A DNA stretch of 64,000 nt from Oscillospiraceae bacterium (GTDB taxonomy: Bacteria; Bacillota; Clostridia; UMGS1810): positions 1-64,000 of the forward strand of contig SVJZ01000010.1 in assembly GCA_015068705.1 (NCBI GenBank). The letters are read 5' to 3'. The position numbers were made by a program, and so were the translations under genes. The notes under the pieces are model-generated. The model saw only the letters and a list, made by a program, of their open reading frames with translations. It ran no database searches and was not told where the DNA came from. Shown piece after piece: positions 62,133 through 64,000 of the stretch. Every line of letters begins with the position of its first letter. Positions within the stretch are counted from its first letter, which is position 1.

Positions 62133-64000
62133 TTATTCCACGATTTCAATCCCGTCCGAAACGGTAATTTCCTTCAGTAATTCACCATTTTTTCGTTCAA
62201 ACTTTACCGAAATGGGTCCATTTACTGTGTCAAGCGAATATGTGGCAAAATCAATATCCTCGGGCAATTTTGGATCGATACGCACCTTCTTATAGCCCGG
62301 AGCAAGCGGTTCAATGCCCATCAGCCGCGTAACCACCCATTCAACCACCGCACCAAGGGTGTAGTGGCAACGGGAGCGAGTACGCATATAATCCCAATAT
62401 TCAGAAAAGGTGGTTCCTCCGCATTTGCGCATATAATCCCAACCGGGATATCCCTCCACCGTCACTACCTTGTAGGCAATATCGTGATAACCCTCATCGC
62501 TCAACACCATAGGAAGATACTGAGAATCATTGACACCGGTTTCGGGATGGTAATCACGTTCCTTCAGGTGTTCAAGTAATTTCTTCAGCACACATTCCTT
62601 TATTTCGGGTGTCGCAATACCAAACGCCACCGCCAACACATTTCCCGTCTGGCGGAAATCGGTATATTCCTTGCAGCAATAATAGCCACGTTCCGCATCA
62701 AAATACGTTTCATTAAACAAGTCAATCAGGCGTTTACGTTCTGCCGCAAAGAACACCGCATCCTCGGCCTTGCCCATTGCTGATGCAATCTGCGCCATCC
62801 GCTCAAAAATACGGATATGATACTCACTCGATACCACGTGAGATCCTTCGGGACCCTCTGCGGGAGATCCGGGATCTCCCGTCGGTGGAAGCCAAGCTCC
62901 CAAGCCGTGGGTGCACAAATCATCCTTGGTCCACTCCTTGAGATACGTTACATATTTTTGTAACGCCGCATAGTGTTCCTCCAGCACATCTGTATCATCA
63001 TAATGCAGATAAAGATTCCACAACAACTCTGGATAGCACACATCCAGCACCGGTGCAGGTCCGCATACTGCTTCCCACTGAGTTTTTCCCGTTACACCCC
63101 ACCCGGGAGTGGGGGCAATAACCGAAATTTCACCCTCATCGGTCTGAGTGTCGCGTATATCGTTGAGCCATTTACGGTAGAATTTATGTGCATTGAAGTG
63201 ATAAAGGACACTGGGCACAACCGCCGCCGCATCATTCGTCCAGCCGTGCTTTTCAAATATCGGCGTATCTGAAGAAAGTCCGTGAAAATTACAAAGCACG
63301 GTTCTGCGGAAGGCATGGTGAAGCCATTCCAATAACTCATTCGAACAAGTAAACGCTGCCGCATCGTCAATATCATTATGGATAAAACACCCCACCGCAT
63401 CCGAGATGGTGAGATTTTGCACTCCCTCCACCTGCACATAACGGAATCCCTTGTAGGAAAACATGGGGCGGTACATTTGGGGCTTACCCGCACTGATGAA
63501 AAAGTCCTTCTGCAATCTTCCGTTGGCGGTGATTTGATGTTCTAATATTGCCTCGCCGTTTTGGTCAATGCGCTCGGTATACTGAATGGAAACCTCACAC
63601 CCTTCCGGGCAATCCAGTTTCAGCTCAATCCAACCCGTGATATAGGGGGTAAATTCATATACAAACACCCCATCACGCACCTTGGTGCAGGAGATGGGTG
63701 CCACACGCTCGGTAATGGCAATGGGTTCAGAATAATCATATTCCAGCTTACCTTTGGGAGCCGTTGCGACGATGCAATTCTCCCACCCCTCTTCACTTTC
63801 GGGGGCATGGGCACGCGCGTCAAAGGTTTCGCCCATGTACATACAATCTTGCAGGACACCGCTTGCCTTTGCCTGCCAGCTCTCATCGGTAACGATGGTT
63901 TCTTTGGTGCCGTCGGCATAGGCGATTTCCAGTACTGCAAGCATCTTTACCGCATCAATCCAGTCTGCAGTTTCGCCGTTCCAAGGCGTGCCGGCAGTAT
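62133..64000 (-). CDS. GH78 alpha-L-rhamnosidase, 5' end outside the window
   Basis: The visible 622 residues show family GH78 features. An N-terminal beta-sandwich begins before the edge (the frame reads TPWNGETADWIDAVKMLAVLEIAY at the edge in shorter pieces). The (alpha/alpha)6 barrel includes LSSDTPIFEKHGWTNDAAAV and the C-terminal CGGTTFSEYWDY. The usual DCP and W-E positions are partly changed (SSDTPIFE). The enzyme removes terminal rhamnose from glycans. The true start lies beyond 64000; an in-frame ATG at 63944 is inside the domain. It leads the run to the DUF6259 and SLH genes. Confidence 0.88.
   Translation of the reverse strand, partial: TAGTPWNGETADWIDAVKMLAVLEIAYADGTKETIVTDESWQAKASGVLQDCMYMGETFDARAHAPESEEGWENCIVATAPKGKLEYDYSEPIAITERVAPISCTKVRDGVFVYEFTPYITGWIELKLDCPEGCEVSIQYTERIDQNGEAILEHQITANGRLQKDFFISAGKPQMYRPMFSYKGFRYVQVEGVQNLTISDAVGCFIHNDIDDAAAFTCSNELLEWLHHAFRRTVLCNFHGLSSDTPIFEKHGWTNDAAAVVPSVLYHFNAHKFYRKWLNDIRDTQTDEGEISVIAPTPGWGVTGKTQWEAVCGPAPVLDVCYPELLWNLYLHYDDTDVLEEHYAALQKYVTYLKEWTKDDLCTHGLGAWLPPTGDPGSPAEGPEGSHVVSSEYHIRIFERMAQIASAMGKAEDAVFFAAERKRLIDLFNETYFDAERGYYCCKEYTDFRQTGNVLAVAFGIATPEIKECVLKKLLEHLKERDYHPETGVNDSQYLPMVLSDEGYHDIAYKVVTVEGYPGWDYMRKCGGTTFSEYWDYMRTRSRCHYTLGAVVEWVVTRLMGIEPLAPGYKKVRIDPKLPEDIDFATYSLDTVNGPISVKFERKNGELLKEITVSDGIEIVE

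Noticed and set aside
63620-63944. ATG at 63944 as the true start of the rhamnosidase
   Set aside because: The frame stays open with GH78-like sequence up to base 64000, so the gene continues beyond the window.

Overview
The window is a 64 kb stretch of a Clostridia chromosome (Firmicutes, low-to-mid GC by eye). It fits an anaerobic, probably spore-forming, saccharolytic gut-type bacterium. Supporting signs are [FeFe]-hydrogenase genes with a Rex operator, an oxygen-sensitive class III ribonucleotide reductase, spoVB and ytxC with sporulation-type promoters, an S-layer-homology protein, a Clostridia-type glycogen operon with both glgC and glgD, and strong AGGAGG ribosome binding sites with many TTG/GTG starts. 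There is no phage, IS element, CRISPR array or rRNA. One tRNA-Leu is present.

Layout. 1-4.7 kb (minus): the NuoE/ferredoxin end of an electron-bifurcating-type hydrogenase operon behind a perfect Rex box, preceded by a sensor-like module (DRTGG, RsbW-like ATPase, HsfB-like hydrogenase homologue, DRTGG, PHP). This module reads on from tyrS (4.7-5.9). 6.1-7.3 (plus): a lone trpB. 7.4-17.4 (minus): the glycogen operon glgB-glgC-glgD-glgA-glgP-GH13. 17.6: a 16-cysteine small protein behind a sigma-K-type promoter. 18-22.6: deoxyinosine glycosylase, spoVB behind a sigma-E-type promoter, and a vitamin B6-type operon (pyridoxamine kinase, ECF S component, radical SAM). 22.6-24.7: HTH regulator, transaldolase-like fsa divergent from a DeoR regulator across a shared palindrome, tRNA-Leu(CAA). 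24.8-31.9 (minus): DUF5711-CvpA-CorA, putP, and transglutaminase-TetR.

32-38.6: guaA lacking its amidotransferase domain, TSCPD protein, DUF4080 radical SAM protein, ytxC, a DUF6873 gene behind a long structured leader, a flavin reductase and uppP. 38.8-46.9 (minus): the recombination operon ruvC-addB-addA plus two small proteins. 47-48.2: argG. 48.3-52.9: an AraC regulator, a Gfo/Idh/MocA oxidoreductase, a ceramidase-family protein and a PHP protein. 53.2-57.3 (plus): nrdG, then nrdD behind two NrdR boxes. NrdD carries a fused C-terminal thioredoxin-like domain and is followed directly by a thioredoxin-reductase-like gene. 57.3-64 (minus): an SLH protein, a DUF6259-type glycosidase-like protein and a GH78 alpha-L-rhamnosidase cut by the window edge.

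Most notable observations: the Rex operator on the hydrogenase operon, the NrdD-redoxin fusion with its reductase and paired NrdR boxes, an unassigned multi-hairpin leader RNA upstream of the DUF6873 gene, the ATP-pyrophosphatase-only GuaA, and sporulation-type promoters for spoVB and the cysteine-rich protein. Promoters, operators and RNA folds were read by eye and have not been tested computationally.
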